From NCBI GenBank assembly GCA_964460935.1, contig CAYWSM010000412.1, positions 1 to 19,208 of the forward strand: DNA of 19,208 nt, read 5' to 3'. The notes under the pieces were generated by a model. The model saw only the letters and a program-made list of their open reading frames with translations. It was not told where the DNA came from and made no database searches. The stretch is from DATMXP01 sp964460935 (GTDB lineage: Bacteria > Acidobacteriota > Terriglobia > Terriglobales > Acidobacteriaceae). Positions 5,759 through 13,509 of the stretch are shown piece by piece. Position numbers and translations under genes: made by a program. The first letter of the stretch is position 1, and every line of letters begins with the position of its first letter.

Positions 5759-6694
5759 TTATTGTTTGCTGACGCTGATGGAGTTGGCTTTGTAGCTGCG
5801 TCCGTCGAAGACTGCGGCGACCCTTACTTCCGATCCCACCATCAAGTTCATAGGAATTTGTTTCTCGCCATCGAAGGTGATCTCGTACGTCTTACTGTCC
5901 GTGCGATTCTCGAGGGCGAGCTGATTGTTGCGCAGATCGAGATTGCGCACGGTGCCGGCGAATGTGACCGGCTGTCCAGGGGCAACAAGAACCGTGATTT
6001 CTCGCGCGAACCCATGGCCTCCGGTTCCGGGATTGAACTGTACCGTGATAATCGATCCGGGTTGTAAATCGTTAATCGAAGCTGAAGCGCCGTTACGCTT
6101 CATTTGCGTTTGATCATCGACACGGAACTGCACCGGCCGAGAGGACAATTCGTCGTTCAGCGTGATGACACCATTGTCGATCTCTGCGACTTGTCCACGC
6201 GCACTCGCCGGTCCGACCTTGGTCACGATGTGAACATTGCGAGCGAAGATGTGGTGATTGTCGAGCATCGTATCGACATAAACACGCTCGCCCTTCTTGA
6301 TGTTTTCGAAAGTGGTCTCGGCGCCATCGACGAAGAAGTGCGTACGTTCGTCAAACGCGACGTTCCATTTTCCGCCTTTGAAGACCTTCACGGAGAGCCG
6401 ATTGTGGACACCATCCACGTCGGCGACTGTTCCACCCACCAGGCTCGTCGCCCCTTTCGGCAGTGGGGGCACGCCAAACAGCGGATCGTTGTCGGCTGAC
6501 TTTTTCGTGTTGTTATCGCTGGTTGTCTTCACCGTGACCGGATCTTCATCGATCACGGCGTTATTCGCGGCTGAGTCATCTGGTTTGGCCGATATATTCG
6601 TCGCAGCCGCGGGGGACGAAGGCTTTGCGTCTTGTGCAATCGCGAAGACCGTGAGCATGAGCAACAACAGCACAGACGGGTAGAAACGTCTCAT
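5759..6694 (-). CDS. Secreted DUF5666-type protein
   Basis: The 311-residue product has a signal peptide (MRRFYPSVLLLLMLTVFAIA, cleavage near residue 20) and a low-complexity Ala/Ser/Asp/Lys linker to about residue 72. Then come three successive beta-rich segments in the style of DUF5666. The first is GGTVADVDGVHNRLSVKVFK with FKGGKWNVAFDERTHFFVDG; the second runs from ARGQVAEIDNGVITLNDEL; the third from FAGTVRNLDLRNNQLALENR. Each holds the 'G-x-V-x-x-[IV]-D/N ... T-x-[IV]-x-x-[DN]-G' pattern of OB-like barrels. The protein is probably periplasmic or surface-exposed; no ligand is known. The start has a poor Shine-Dalgarno sequence. It diverges from the large TPR gene across 230 bp. Confidence 0.82.
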   Translation of the reverse strand: MRRFYPSVLLLLMLTVFAIAQDAKPSSPAAATNISAKPDDSAANNAVIDEDPVTVKTTSDNNTKKSADNDPLFGVPPLPKGATSLVGGTVADVDGVHNRLSVKVFKGGKWNVAFDERTHFFVDGAETTFENIKKGERVYVDTMLDNHHIFARNVHIVTKVGPASARGQVAEIDNGVITLNDELSSRPVQFRVDDQTQMKRNGASASINDLQPGSIITVQFNPGTGGHGFAREITVLVAPGQPVTFAGTVRNLDLRNNQLALENRTDSKTYEITFDGEKQIPMNLMVGSEVRVAAVFDGRSYKANSISVSKQ

Positions 6695-6924
6695 GCGGGA
6701 ATGAGAAGCAGTTCTGACGGCGAAAGTTGTTTGAGAGAAGCTCGACTTCTGACGCGGACGTGGCTCTCGGGTTTGCTAGCCTTGGCACCGCAGTTCCCAC
6801 TTTCAGCAATTTTCACCGGAGGTCAGACAAACACGTTTCACTTTCACCCATCCAATCAGCAGGAAAGCGGCTGTCCGGAGTGACAGGTCCGTTGCTTCTC
6901 CTATTTCCGGAGGATTGTTCCTAC

Positions 6925-8652
6925 ATGGTTCGGCCCCGCACCCTGGTTCTGGGCTCCAGATTCGCGACACGCGTCTCTGGGAAGTTCGCCGTCATTATTT
7001 TTGTGTTGCTGATGAGCGCCGCAGCGCTGCATGCTGGCGATTTGCGGATTCCAATCCCCAAGCGCAGCAAATATACGCCTGTGCAAGCGCTCAATCGCGA
7101 TGGCGTTAAGGCTGTCGAGCATCATCAGTACGACAAGGCCAAGAAGTTGTTTTACAAGGCGTATCTCATCGATCCGAACGATCCATTCACGCTGAACAAT
7201 CTTGGTTACATGGCGGAAATCGAAGGCGACTCCGATCGCGCACGGCGCTTCTATGCGCTTTCGGCAGAACTTGGGTCCGACGCCATTATCGACAAGTCGA
7301 GTAATGATGAATTGATTGGCAAGCCAGTAGCATCAGTTGCGGGTCAAGCCGAAGATAAAGGAATCAAAATCAATCGTCTGAACAACGAAGCGATTGCGTT
7401 ACTCGAAAAGGATCGCGCTCCGGAGGCCGATCTGGTTCTTCAGAAGGCGCTCACGGTGGATCCGCAGAATCCGTTCACGCTGAATAATCTTGGCTACACG
7501 AAAGAGAAGGAAGGCGAGATCCAGGCGGCCTACCAGTTTTACACTGCGGCGGCTGGCCGGAATTCGGACGCAAAAGTTGAAGTTGCGATCGACAAGAACT
7601 GGCGCGGGCACGCGATCAGCGATGTGGCTCGCGATAATGCACGCAAACTCAACAAGCTGATGCAGAACGTGGATGACAGGGAGTCTCAGGTGGCCCTGCT
7701 GAACCTGCGTGGCGTGTCGGCGCTGAACCGCAATGATCGCAGCACCGGACGTGAGTTCATCCAGAAGGCTTTCAAACTCGCTCCAGAGGATGCGTTCACG
7801 CTTAACAACATGGGATATCTCGCCGAAATGGATGGCGACCGGGAGACGGCTGACTTCTATTACGAACGTGCGCGGGAAGCGAATCAAAATGGCACACGCG
7901 TCGCAATCGCAACCCGGAAGGAGTTCGAGGGCAAGAAAATCGGCGATGTGGCGGATGTGACAGATCAACTGGTCGAACAGCAGATGGAGGACGCACGTCT
8001 AGCACGACAGCGCCAGGGTGGTCCGGTAATGCTGATGCGTCGCGACAAAACTGCCGTGCTTGAGCCTCCGAAGCCGGTACATGAACCGACGCCACAACGC
8101 GTGAGCAATGAGAATGGGGAGTTGATACTGCCTCCGCCGCCGCCCACAACGATGTCCAACACGCCGGTGTACAGACAACCTGCAGGTCAGCCGAATGGCG
8201 GTCCTCTGCAACCGTTGCCCGATAATGAGCAGCCAACAACGGTGAAGGAAGGCGAACATAACGGTGGGATGATCATGCCGTTGCCGGATGATCAGCAGCC
8301 TGGGGCGAAGCCGCAGTCGCAACAGAGTCAGCCAGCGCCACAGACACAATCGGCGCCTGCCATCGCAGCGCCGCCGACGGCGACTCACACCATCATTACC
8401 ACGCCGGCAGAACCGGCTCCGAGCAACAGCGCACCGGCAAATGCTCCACAGCCGGCCACCCCGGCACCTTCTCAACAGCAGGCTCCGCAACAGACGCCAC
8501 TGTTGCTACCGCCGCCGGACAAGGCGCAATCGGCGCAGCCCAATCCTGCTCCACCGAAGCACATTTCGGATACGGACAGCTCGGGGAAGAAGAAACAAAC
8601 GCATCCTTCAAGTACTTCGACTCCGAACCACATCTCGGATCAGGAGCAATGA
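6925..8652 (+). CDS. Exported TPR protein with three long repeated modules and a Pro/Gln-rich tail
   Basis: The start at 6925 is chosen because GGAGG lies about ten bases upstream and a signal/anchor helix (FAVIIFVLLMSAAALHA, ~21-37) follows. The product has 575 residues. Three homologous modules of about 85-90 residues lie at ~51-138, ~151-236 and ~258-345. Each has a TPR-like pair with a conserved signature (PFTLNNLGYMAEIEGD, PFTLNNLGYTKEKEGE, AFTLNNMGYLAEMDGD) and ends about 40 residues later in a G-K/H-x-I-x-DVA-like motif (GKPVASVA, GHAISDVA, GKKIGDVA). Residues ~375-575 are disordered and rich in Pro, Gln, Ala and Ser, with two LPDxxQP motifs and two HISD motifs. It is probably a periplasmic or surface scaffold; no enzyme domain is present. 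Confidence 0.85.
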   Translation: MVRPRTLVLGSRFATRVSGKFAVIIFVLLMSAAALHAGDLRIPIPKRSKYTPVQALNRDGVKAVEHHQYDKAKKLFYKAYLIDPNDPFTLNNLGYMAEIEGDSDRARRFYALSAELGSDAIIDKSSNDELIGKPVASVAGQAEDKGIKINRLNNEAIALLEKDRAPEADLVLQKALTVDPQNPFTLNNLGYTKEKEGEIQAAYQFYTAAAGRNSDAKVEVAIDKNWRGHAISDVARDNARKLNKLMQNVDDRESQVALLNLRGVSALNRNDRSTGREFIQKAFKLAPEDAFTLNNMGYLAEMDGDRETADFYYERAREANQNGTRVAIATRKEFEGKKIGDVADVTDQLVEQQMEDARLARQRQGGPVMLMRRDKTAVLEPPKPVHEPTPQRVSNENGELILPPPPPTTMSNTPVYRQPAGQPNGGPLQPLPDNEQPTTVKEGEHNGGMIMPLPDDQQPGAKPQSQQSQPAPQTQSAPAIAAPPTATHTIITTPAEPAPSNSAPANAPQPATPAPSQQQAPQQTPLLLPPPDKAQSAQPNPAPPKHISDTDSSGKKKQTHPSSTSTPNHISDQEQ

Positions 8653-8696
8653 GGTTGGGTGCTGTCCGCCTAAGCGGGGAGAATGGACGGAGTGAA

Positions 8697-9485
8697 TTAG
8701 ATAAGCTTCAGCGGGCCGCTTCCCTTTCCCAAGCCTTCAGCCCGCTCGATTCCTTGCCGCACGAATTTTTTGGCAGCCACAACGGCCTCACGTATGGATT
8801 TTCCTTGCGCGAGACTACATGCGATGGAAGTAGCGAACGCACAGCCGGTTCCATGCGTCGAACGCGACGCGATCTTTTCGGCCCAGAACTCTTCGATGCG
8901 TCCCTGGAGACTCAGCAGATCGACAGCTTCTTCGCGATGCCCGCCGGTGATTACCACTCCACGGGCTCCTAGAGCATGGAGCTTGCGAGCTGCAGCGCAG
9001 ACTTCGCTTCTGGTGTTCACGGACGATCCGATTAACACCGATGCTTCATCGAGATTGGGAGTAATTACCGCCGCAAGCGGCAGGAGCTTTTCTCTGATCA
9101 CCTTCTGACCAGCTTTATCGATCAAGCCGGCGCCCGAGCTTGATTTCACGATGGGATCGAGCACGACGTTTGAAAGTCCCGCTCCGAGAAGAAAACTGGC
9201 TACGGCTTTAGCCACCTCGGCTGACCCGAGCATTCCCACACGTACAGCAGCAATCTCAAAGTCTTTCGCAAGTTCGCGGAGTGTATCACGAACCAACTTT
9301 CCTGTGACCGGTTCCACCTTCTTTACGCCTTGCGTGGTCTGAACAGTGAGAGCGGTAATGCAGGCAATTGGATAGCACCCGTGCGCACGGATCGTCTGGA
9401 TGTCGGCTGTGACACCCGCGCCTGAAGATGGATCGAATCCGGCAATCGAAAGAACAACGGGGGGAATTGGAGGCGTGGCGGGCAT
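8697..9485 (-). CDS. thiD: Hydroxymethylpyrimidine/phosphomethylpyrimidine kinase
   Basis: ThiD phosphorylates HMP and then HMP-phosphate to HMP pyrophosphate, the pyrimidine half of thiamine diphosphate, in the cytoplasm. The 262-residue length matches the family. Signature sequences are VLSIAGFDPSSGAGVTADIQ (residues ~11-30), the substrate-pocket segment ITALTVQTTQGV, and the catalytic/anion-hole motif STHGTGCAFA with Cys215. The ATG abuts, with no gap, the TAA that ends the frameshifted VapC frame; the ancestral vapC stop would have been 17 bases upstream. No clear Shine-Dalgarno sequence is seen. No other thiamine gene and no TPP riboswitch lie nearby, so expression probably comes from the upstream antitoxin/ATPase unit. 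Confidence 0.93.
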   Translation of the reverse strand: MPATPPIPPVVLSIAGFDPSSGAGVTADIQTIRAHGCYPIACITALTVQTTQGVKKVEPVTGKLVRDTLRELAKDFEIAAVRVGMLGSAEVAKAVASFLLGAGLSNVVLDPIVKSSSGAGLIDKAGQKVIREKLLPLAAVITPNLDEASVLIGSSVNTRSEVCAAARKLHALGARGVVITGGHREEAVDLLSLQGRIEEFWAEKIASRSTHGTGCAFATSIACSLAQGKSIREAVVAAKKFVRQGIERAEGLGKGSGPLKLI

Positions 9486-9869
9486 TTAGACAGATGAGTT
9501 TTTCAAAGCGTTAGAACTGTGAGTCCGGGTATCAATTGGAAATGTCGCGGATTTACTGTCACCGAACGGAATCACGACACCTTTTGCCTGCTGTTCTCCA
9601 TTTGTCTTGCCCGCCAGGAATGCTGCCCGGGTTGAGAAAGGATGGGTAGGTACGGCGCTCACCAAGTCGTTAATGAATGCTTCTCTGCGAGCCCGAATCT
9701 CGGGTGTTTGAGCTCGGTAAATACCGTGAACCAGTTCTGCGACACCAATAGAGGAAAGAGCTACAATTTGCTCCCCTATTTGCAGGCGGATATTTTCGAG
9801 GAATTGGAGAGCGATTTCTCGTCGTCGTTCTGCTGCAATGACGGCGCTGGAATCGAGAATTATTCCCAT
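9486..9869 (-). pseudogene. VapC-type PIN-domain toxin, disrupted by internal deletion and frameshift
   Basis: VapC toxins are PIN-domain RNases held inactive by the antitoxin encoded just upstream. Residues 1-104 are a normal PIN domain with acidic Asp6 (ILDSS), Glu45 (VAELVHGIY) and Asp104 (IPFGD). Directly after Asp104 the expected LLIGATAL... helix and about 17 residues are missing, and the frame shifts. The lost C-terminus survives one frame over as NPRHFQLIPGLTVLTL, with the ancestral stop at 9505-9503. The present frame instead reads SKSATFPIDTRTHSSN... to a TAA at 9488-9486. The ATG overlaps the antitoxin stop by ten bases. A sequencing error is unlikely because about 47 bp are absent. 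The product is probably inactive. Confidence 0.83.
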
Positions 9870-10144
9870 GCGGGCGGATCAAACGGTTCGGAGTAACTGG
9901 CAATCACCGCCTCTAGATCTCGCGCAAAGTCGTCATCCAGGGTTGCATTGGAACCACGGGCTTTTAAGATCTCGATGGCCTCTGAGAGAGACCTCCCAAA
10001 CGGCTCTTCTGCGGAACGCACTACTGCAATGGGCCGATGATTTTCCTCAATAACGACCTCAGCTCCCTCTCGAACGATTGCCAGCAGCGAACGGAAGTTG
10101 TCGGCAGCCTCTGCTTCCGAAATTCGTACGGTGCTCTTGCGCAT
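9860..10144 (-). CDS. Phd/YefM-type antitoxin of a VapBC-like module
   Basis: The 94-residue product from the ATG at 10144 begins MRKSTVRISEAEAADNF. This is the Phd/YefM 'prevent-host-death' fold, in which the N-terminal half binds operator DNA and dimerises (VVIEENHRPIAVVRS). The C-terminal part (ARDLEAVIASYSEPFDPPAWE) is the flexible toxin-binding tail seen in partners of PIN toxins. It overlaps the VapC start by ten bases, typical of translational coupling. A longer in-frame extension to 10522 is antisense-like and lies inside the ATPase gene. The ATG lacks a Shine-Dalgarno sequence but has TATACT six bases upstream. The antitoxin is intact while its toxin is broken. Confidence 0.88.
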   Translation of the reverse strand: MRKSTVRISEAEAADNFRSLLAIVREGAEVVIEENHRPIAVVRSAEEPFGRSLSEAIEILKARGSNATLDDDFARDLEAVIASYSEPFDPPAWE

Positions 10145-10150
10145 GCAACA

Positions 10151-10156
10151 AGTATA
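10151..10156 (-). promoter_or_regulatory. Possible -10 hexamer of the antitoxin gene
   Basis: TATACT on the minus strand matches the -10 consensus at five of six positions and ends six bases before the antitoxin ATG, so the message may be leaderless. It sits in the 43-bp gap after the ATPase gene, beside a CCCGGG centre that could form part of an autoregulatory operator. No clear -35 box is seen. Confidence 0.35.
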
Positions 10157-10187
10157 TCCCGGGTACAGATTAGAACCACGCCTAATC

Positions 10188-11732
10188 CTAATAGCGTCGC
10201 CGCGAACTGGTGGCTCCGCCAAGCAGTGATCCCAGCACTCCACGAATGATCTGCCTTCCTGCTGTACTTCCGATTGACCGTGCCGCGCTCTTTGCCATTG
10301 CCTCGGCGAGTCCTTCGTGATGTCCTCCGCGAGGACCGGTCGTACCGCCGAGAATCGTGCCCAAGGTTCCCATCCAGCCGGAACCGGAACTTTCAGGCGG
10401 AATCGACGATCCGGTGGGCTGGTAGTTTTCCGGCGGCGCACTTTGTGTCGGTTGCGACGTAGCCTTCTGCTGTAGTCGCTCGTATGCCGATTCGCGATCC
10501 ACCATCCTCTCGTAATGGCCAAACAGCACAGAAGACTGAACGATCTTCTGCCTTTCTTCCGGTGTGATCGGCCCTATACGGCTCTGCGGCGGATACACGA
10601 AGGCTCGTTCGACTGGCGTCGGAGTGCCGCTCTCGTCGAGCACTGAGATGAGCGCTTCGCCCACTCCGAGCTCTGTTATGGCAGAAACAACATCCACGCC
10701 CTGGTTGGCACGGAAGGTTTCCGCGGCTGCCTTTACTGCCTTCTGGTCACGCGGCGTAAACGCCCGCAGCGCATGTTGTACTCGATTTCCAAGCTGACCG
10801 AGCACCGTGTCCGGAACATCCAGTGGGTTTTGTGTAATGAAGTAAACGCCGACGCCCTTGCTTCGAATTAACCGTACGACCTGCTCAATCTTGTCTAATA
10901 ATTCCTTTGGCGCGTCCTCAAACAGCAGGTGAGCCTCGTCGAAGAAGAAAACCAGCTTGGGCTTCTCCGGGTCGCCGACTTCAGGCAGGGCCTCGAACAA
11001 TTCCGACAGAAGCCACAGCAGAAACGTCGCGTACAGCTTGGGGCTTTGGATCAGCTTGCTGGCTTCGAGAACATTAATGACGCCGCGACCTCCGTCGGTT
11101 TGCATGAGGTCACCGAGATCCAACGCCGGTTCGCCGAAGAACTTTGCTGCACCTTGCTGTTCGAGTGTTAACAGTCCCCTCTGGATCGCCCCAGTGCTTG
11201 CCGTGGACACATTCCCATAATGCGATTTGACCTCGTCCGCATGATCCGAGACGAACTGCAGCATCGCGCGCAGGTCCTTCAAATCCAACAGTAACAAACC
11301 GTTATCATCGGCGGCCTTGAAGACAATGTTCAGTACACCTTCCTGGGTGTCGTTCAGGTTCAATATCCGGCTAAGCAGTACCGGTCCCATTTCGCTGATG
11401 GTCGCCCGAACCGGATGTCCCTGTTCGCCCAGCACATCCCAGAAGACAACCGGATAAGCACTTGCTTTCCAATCGCTTACACCGAGTTTTTGCACTCTTT
11501 CCTGAACCTTTGGATTCTGGCCACCAGCTTGGCTGATCCCCGCCAGATCGCCTTTCACGTCCGCCAGGAACACTGGGACGCCACGGTCGCTGAAGTGTTC
11601 CGCCAGTGTCTGCAAGGTGATGGTCTTGCCAGTGCCTGTCGCTCCAGCAATCAAGCCGTGGCGGTTTGCCATCCCGGGTAACAATTCAATTTCAGATTTC
11701 CCTTTTGCAAATACGATCGACTGAACCGCCAT
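10188..11732 (-). CDS. HerA-like (DUF853/YjgR family) ATPase
   Basis: The start at 11732 is chosen because GGAG lies eight bases upstream (GGAGAAAAGAA); a longer frame to 11840 lacks such support. The 514-residue product has a Walker A motif GATGTGKT (residues 30-37), VFLADVKGDLAG after it, a Walker B motif VFFFDEAHLLF (Asp265-Glu266), a sensor-like VYFITQNPLDVPDTVLGQLG segment and RVQHALRAFTPRDQKAVKAA. This order matches the DUF853/YjgR branch of the FtsK-HerA superfamily, usually about 500 residues. Family members are annotated as putative helicases or DNA pumps, but the cellular role is not established. The C-terminus is Gly/Ser/Arg-rich (LLGGATSSRRRY). The antitoxin gene follows 43 bp downstream on the same strand. 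Confidence 0.92.
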   Translation of the reverse strand: MAVQSIVFAKGKSEIELLPGMANRHGLIAGATGTGKTITLQTLAEHFSDRGVPVFLADVKGDLAGISQAGGQNPKVQERVQKLGVSDWKASAYPVVFWDVLGEQGHPVRATISEMGPVLLSRILNLNDTQEGVLNIVFKAADDNGLLLLDLKDLRAMLQFVSDHADEVKSHYGNVSTASTGAIQRGLLTLEQQGAAKFFGEPALDLGDLMQTDGGRGVINVLEASKLIQSPKLYATFLLWLLSELFEALPEVGDPEKPKLVFFFDEAHLLFEDAPKELLDKIEQVVRLIRSKGVGVYFITQNPLDVPDTVLGQLGNRVQHALRAFTPRDQKAVKAAAETFRANQGVDVVSAITELGVGEALISVLDESGTPTPVERAFVYPPQSRIGPITPEERQKIVQSSVLFGHYERMVDRESAYERLQQKATSQPTQSAPPENYQPTGSSIPPESSGSGWMGTLGTILGGTTGPRGGHHEGLAEAMAKSAARSIGSTAGRQIIRGVLGSLLGGATSSRRRY

Positions 11733-12089
11733 TTCTTTTCTCCAGTGACGATCACTAGCTGGAATCTCAATCCAGGGACCAAAGTAACACTTCCTTGGAA
11801 ACCTTAGTACCGTGATTACGGAATGCTTCCTGGCCGCCAACCCCCAGGAAGATACATGCCATCGAATGTTTTGACGCGCCAGAAGGGGGCTTTACACCCT
11901 CCCCCGAGACCCTTCTGGCGCCTTTAGTATTTTTGCGACTGGCTTCTCCGGCCAGCCACAAGGTCGCTCTGAAGTCAAGCAGTAATTAGGTCGGGTTACG
12001 GCTGTGGATTGACAGCAACTCTCGCCAATCCATAGACTTACACAATCGGTGCAACAGGGAGGGTCAACTTAGATGACGCGAGGTGTTTG
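11733..12089. other. Divergent intergenic region rich in inverted repeats
   Basis: These 357 bases separate the ATPase gene (minus) from rlpA (plus) and hold no convincing ORF. Four inverted repeats stand in series: CTGGA/TCCAG (11759-11775), CTTCCTGG/CCAGGAAG (11826-11851), the long hairpin at 11876-11921, and CTGTGGATTG/CAATCCATAG (12002-12035, one wobble pair). A weaker CTGGC/GCCAG pair is at 11939-11955. This suggests a structured leader or small RNA. I could not match it to a riboswitch class I know. Confidence 0.45.
11876..11921 (+). repeat. Strong 12-bp-stem hairpin in the ATPase-rlpA intergenic region
   Basis: GCGCCAGAAGGG (11876-11887) pairs perfectly with CCCTTCTGGCGC (11910-11921) around a 22-base loop that itself contains GGG/CCC runs. 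It is followed on the plus strand by CTTTAGTATTTTTG, so it could end a plus-strand small RNA. Neither annotated neighbour is transcribed into it from upstream. It could equally be an intergenic palindromic repeat of the genome. Confidence 0.5.
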
Positions 12090-12617
12090 ATGCGACAAGT
12101 AGCCAACATACTGGTTGGGCTCTTTATGACAACCGGCCTGCTGGCGGCACAGCCGCCAAATACCCCCGGCACAGCGATCCCGAAAGCAGGAATCGCTCGA
12201 CCCGAGAAAGGAAACGGTACAGAAAATTCGGTTAAGGCGAAGGCCTCACGCCGTCGCCATACACGGAATGCCAGCGTGTATCAGGTCGGAACAGCGAGCT
12301 GGTACGGCAAGGCGTTCAACGGTAAAACAACCGCCAGCGGTGAACCGTACGATATGTTTCAGTTCACGGCCGCCCACAGGCGGCTTCCGCTGGGCACTCT
12401 GGTGAAGGTGACGAACCTGGATAACGGGAAGTCAGTGGTAGTCAGAGTGAACGACCGGGGTCCGGTACCCCGCTCCAGGATTATCGACTTGTCCTACGGA
12501 GCGGCCCGGATGATAGGGCTTCCCGGCTACGGCATTAAACCCGTAAGCCTGGAAATAGTCCAACCGGCAACTCTGGCTGCGGTAGCCCAGAGTCAAAATC
12601 TTGCTGGCATGCCGTAA
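12090..12617 (+). CDS. rlpA: RlpA-like septal lytic transglycosylase (double-psi beta-barrel)
   Basis: RlpA cleaves glycan strands of peptidoglycan, preferring those stripped of stem peptides, in the periplasm or as an outer-membrane lipoprotein. The 175-residue product has an N-terminal export signal ending near AA-Q21; it lacks a clear lipobox Cys. The DPBB core runs from about 64 to 156: VGTASWYGKAFNGKTTASGE, then TAAHRRLPLGTLVKVTNL, VVVRVNDRGPVPRSRIIDLS and AARMIGL. Glu85, His96 and Asp122 occupy the conserved catalytic-site positions. There is no C-terminal SPOR domain, unlike E. coli RlpA, so septal targeting by denuded glycan is not expected. GAGG lies a few bases before the ATG. The long structured leader is noted separately. 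Confidence 0.9.
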   Translation: MRQVANILVGLFMTTGLLAAQPPNTPGTAIPKAGIARPEKGNGTENSVKAKASRRRHTRNASVYQVGTASWYGKAFNGKTTASGEPYDMFQFTAAHRRLPLGTLVKVTNLDNGKSVVVRVNDRGPVPRSRIIDLSYGAARMIGLPGYGIKPVSLEIVQPATLAAVAQSQNLAGMP

Positions 12618-12686
12618 GGCAAAGTCGGCTGGATGATCCGATCCGGATATAAATTTCGACACTCCCGCACCGAGTGGGACCTGAGC

Positions 12687-12692
12687 TATCCT
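12687..12692 (+). promoter_or_regulatory. Possible -10 hexamer of pyrF
   Basis: TATCCT ends seven bases before the pyrF GTG, which has no Shine-Dalgarno sequence. The spacing fits a leaderless transcript. The hexamer is a four-of-six match and no -35 box is obvious. Confidence 0.25.
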
Positions 12693-12699
12693 GTCAGTT

Positions 12700-13410
12700 G
12701 TGGATGCTCTTAAGGATCGGTTAATCATCGCGCTGGATGTATCCCGGGCCTCCGAAGCACAAAAGATCGTCTCGGAGATCGGAGATTCAGCCAGTACTTA
12801 TAAAGTCGGTAAACAACTCTTTACGGCCGAGGGGCCCCAAGTCGTTCGCGATCTGGTGGCCTCCGGCCGCAAAGTTTTTCTTGACCTGAAATTCCACGAC
12901 ATCCCTAACACTGTAGCCGGAGCGGTGAAATCCGCCGCCAAACTGAACGTGTCCATGCTTACCGTTCATGCCTCCGGAGGATCGAAAATGTTGAAGGCAG
13001 CCGCCAAAGCTGCCGCGCAAAGTTCAAGTAAACCTTTAATTCTGGCGGTAACGGTCCTGACCTCGCTCACAGATGAAGATCTCCAGGAACTCGGACTGCC
13101 TGTTGGTGTCGCCGACCAAGTGCTGCGGCTCGCCGGGATGGCGCGCAACTGCGGAGCCGGAGGTGTGGTCTCGTCTCCGCAGGAAGTAGTTTCCGTTCGG
13201 CGCGCTCTCGGCGAAGGATTCGCTATCGTAACGCCTGGGATACGACCGTCCGGGGCTGACGTGGGCGATCAGGCGAGAGTGATGACACCAGCGGAAGCTA
13301 TCGCAGCAGGTGCAACCCATATTGTTGTTGGGAGACCGGTCACCGGAGATCCAAAACCGGCAGAAGCGGCTAAACGAATTCTGGATGAGCTTGCGGGAGT
13401 AACGGTTTAA
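12700..13410 (+). CDS. pyrF: Orotidine 5'-phosphate decarboxylase
   Basis: PyrF converts OMP to UMP, the last step of de novo pyrimidine synthesis, as a cytoplasmic TIM-barrel dimer. The 236-residue length matches the family. The product begins MDALKDRLIIALDVS with Asp13, the phosphate/ribose-site Lys follows in YKVGKQL, and the catalytic D-x-K-x-x-D motif is Asp62-Lys64-Asp67 in LDLKFHDIPNT. Further conserved parts are LTVHASGG, TPGIRP and the phosphate-binding IVVGRPVTG with Arg212. Translation starts at GTG (12700); no better start is present. It lies 82 bp after rlpA on the same strand. No other pyr gene is in the window. Confidence 0.95.
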   Translation: MDALKDRLIIALDVSRASEAQKIVSEIGDSASTYKVGKQLFTAEGPQVVRDLVASGRKVFLDLKFHDIPNTVAGAVKSAAKLNVSMLTVHASGGSKMLKAAAKAAAQSSSKPLILAVTVLTSLTDEDLQELGLPVGVADQVLRLAGMARNCGAGGVVSSPQEVVSVRRALGEGFAIVTPGIRPSGADVGDQARVMTPAEAIAAGATHIVVGRPVTGDPKPAEAAKRILDELAGVTV

Positions 13411-13470
13411 GGCGCGCGAACTTTCCTCGGTACTAGGTTTTCGTTCTAGACAACGCTGAAAAGAAGAAAT

Positions 13471-13501
13471 TCGGGGCAAAGCATACGCTGCCTTGCCCCG
13501 A
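13471..13501 (-). terminator. Rho-independent terminator of the PEP-CTERM gene at 13510
   Basis: TCGGGGCAA (13471-13479) and TTGCCCCGA (13493-13501) form a 9-bp stem with a 13-base loop. Read on the minus strand the stem is followed by ATTTCTTCTTTTC, a T-rich tail, 8 bases after the PEP-CTERM stop codon. The plus side lacks a T-run, though the hairpin also lies 60 bases after pyrF. Confidence 0.75.
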
Positions 13502-13509
13502 TGAAGTAA

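Noticed and set aside
7399..8490. Long minus-strand frames opposite the large TPR gene
   Set aside because: Arg/Cys-rich shadows of the Pro/Gln-rich tail and TPR modules, no start signals.
10145..10522. N-terminal extension of the antitoxin frame
   Set aside because: It overlaps the end of the ATPase gene in another frame; the antitoxin homology begins exactly at the ATG 10144.
11940..12060. Possible cyclic-di-GMP or cyclic-di-AMP riboswitch before rlpA
   Set aside because: Fragments such as GGGTTACGGC recall parts of known riboswitches, but the conserved cores and their order are not present.
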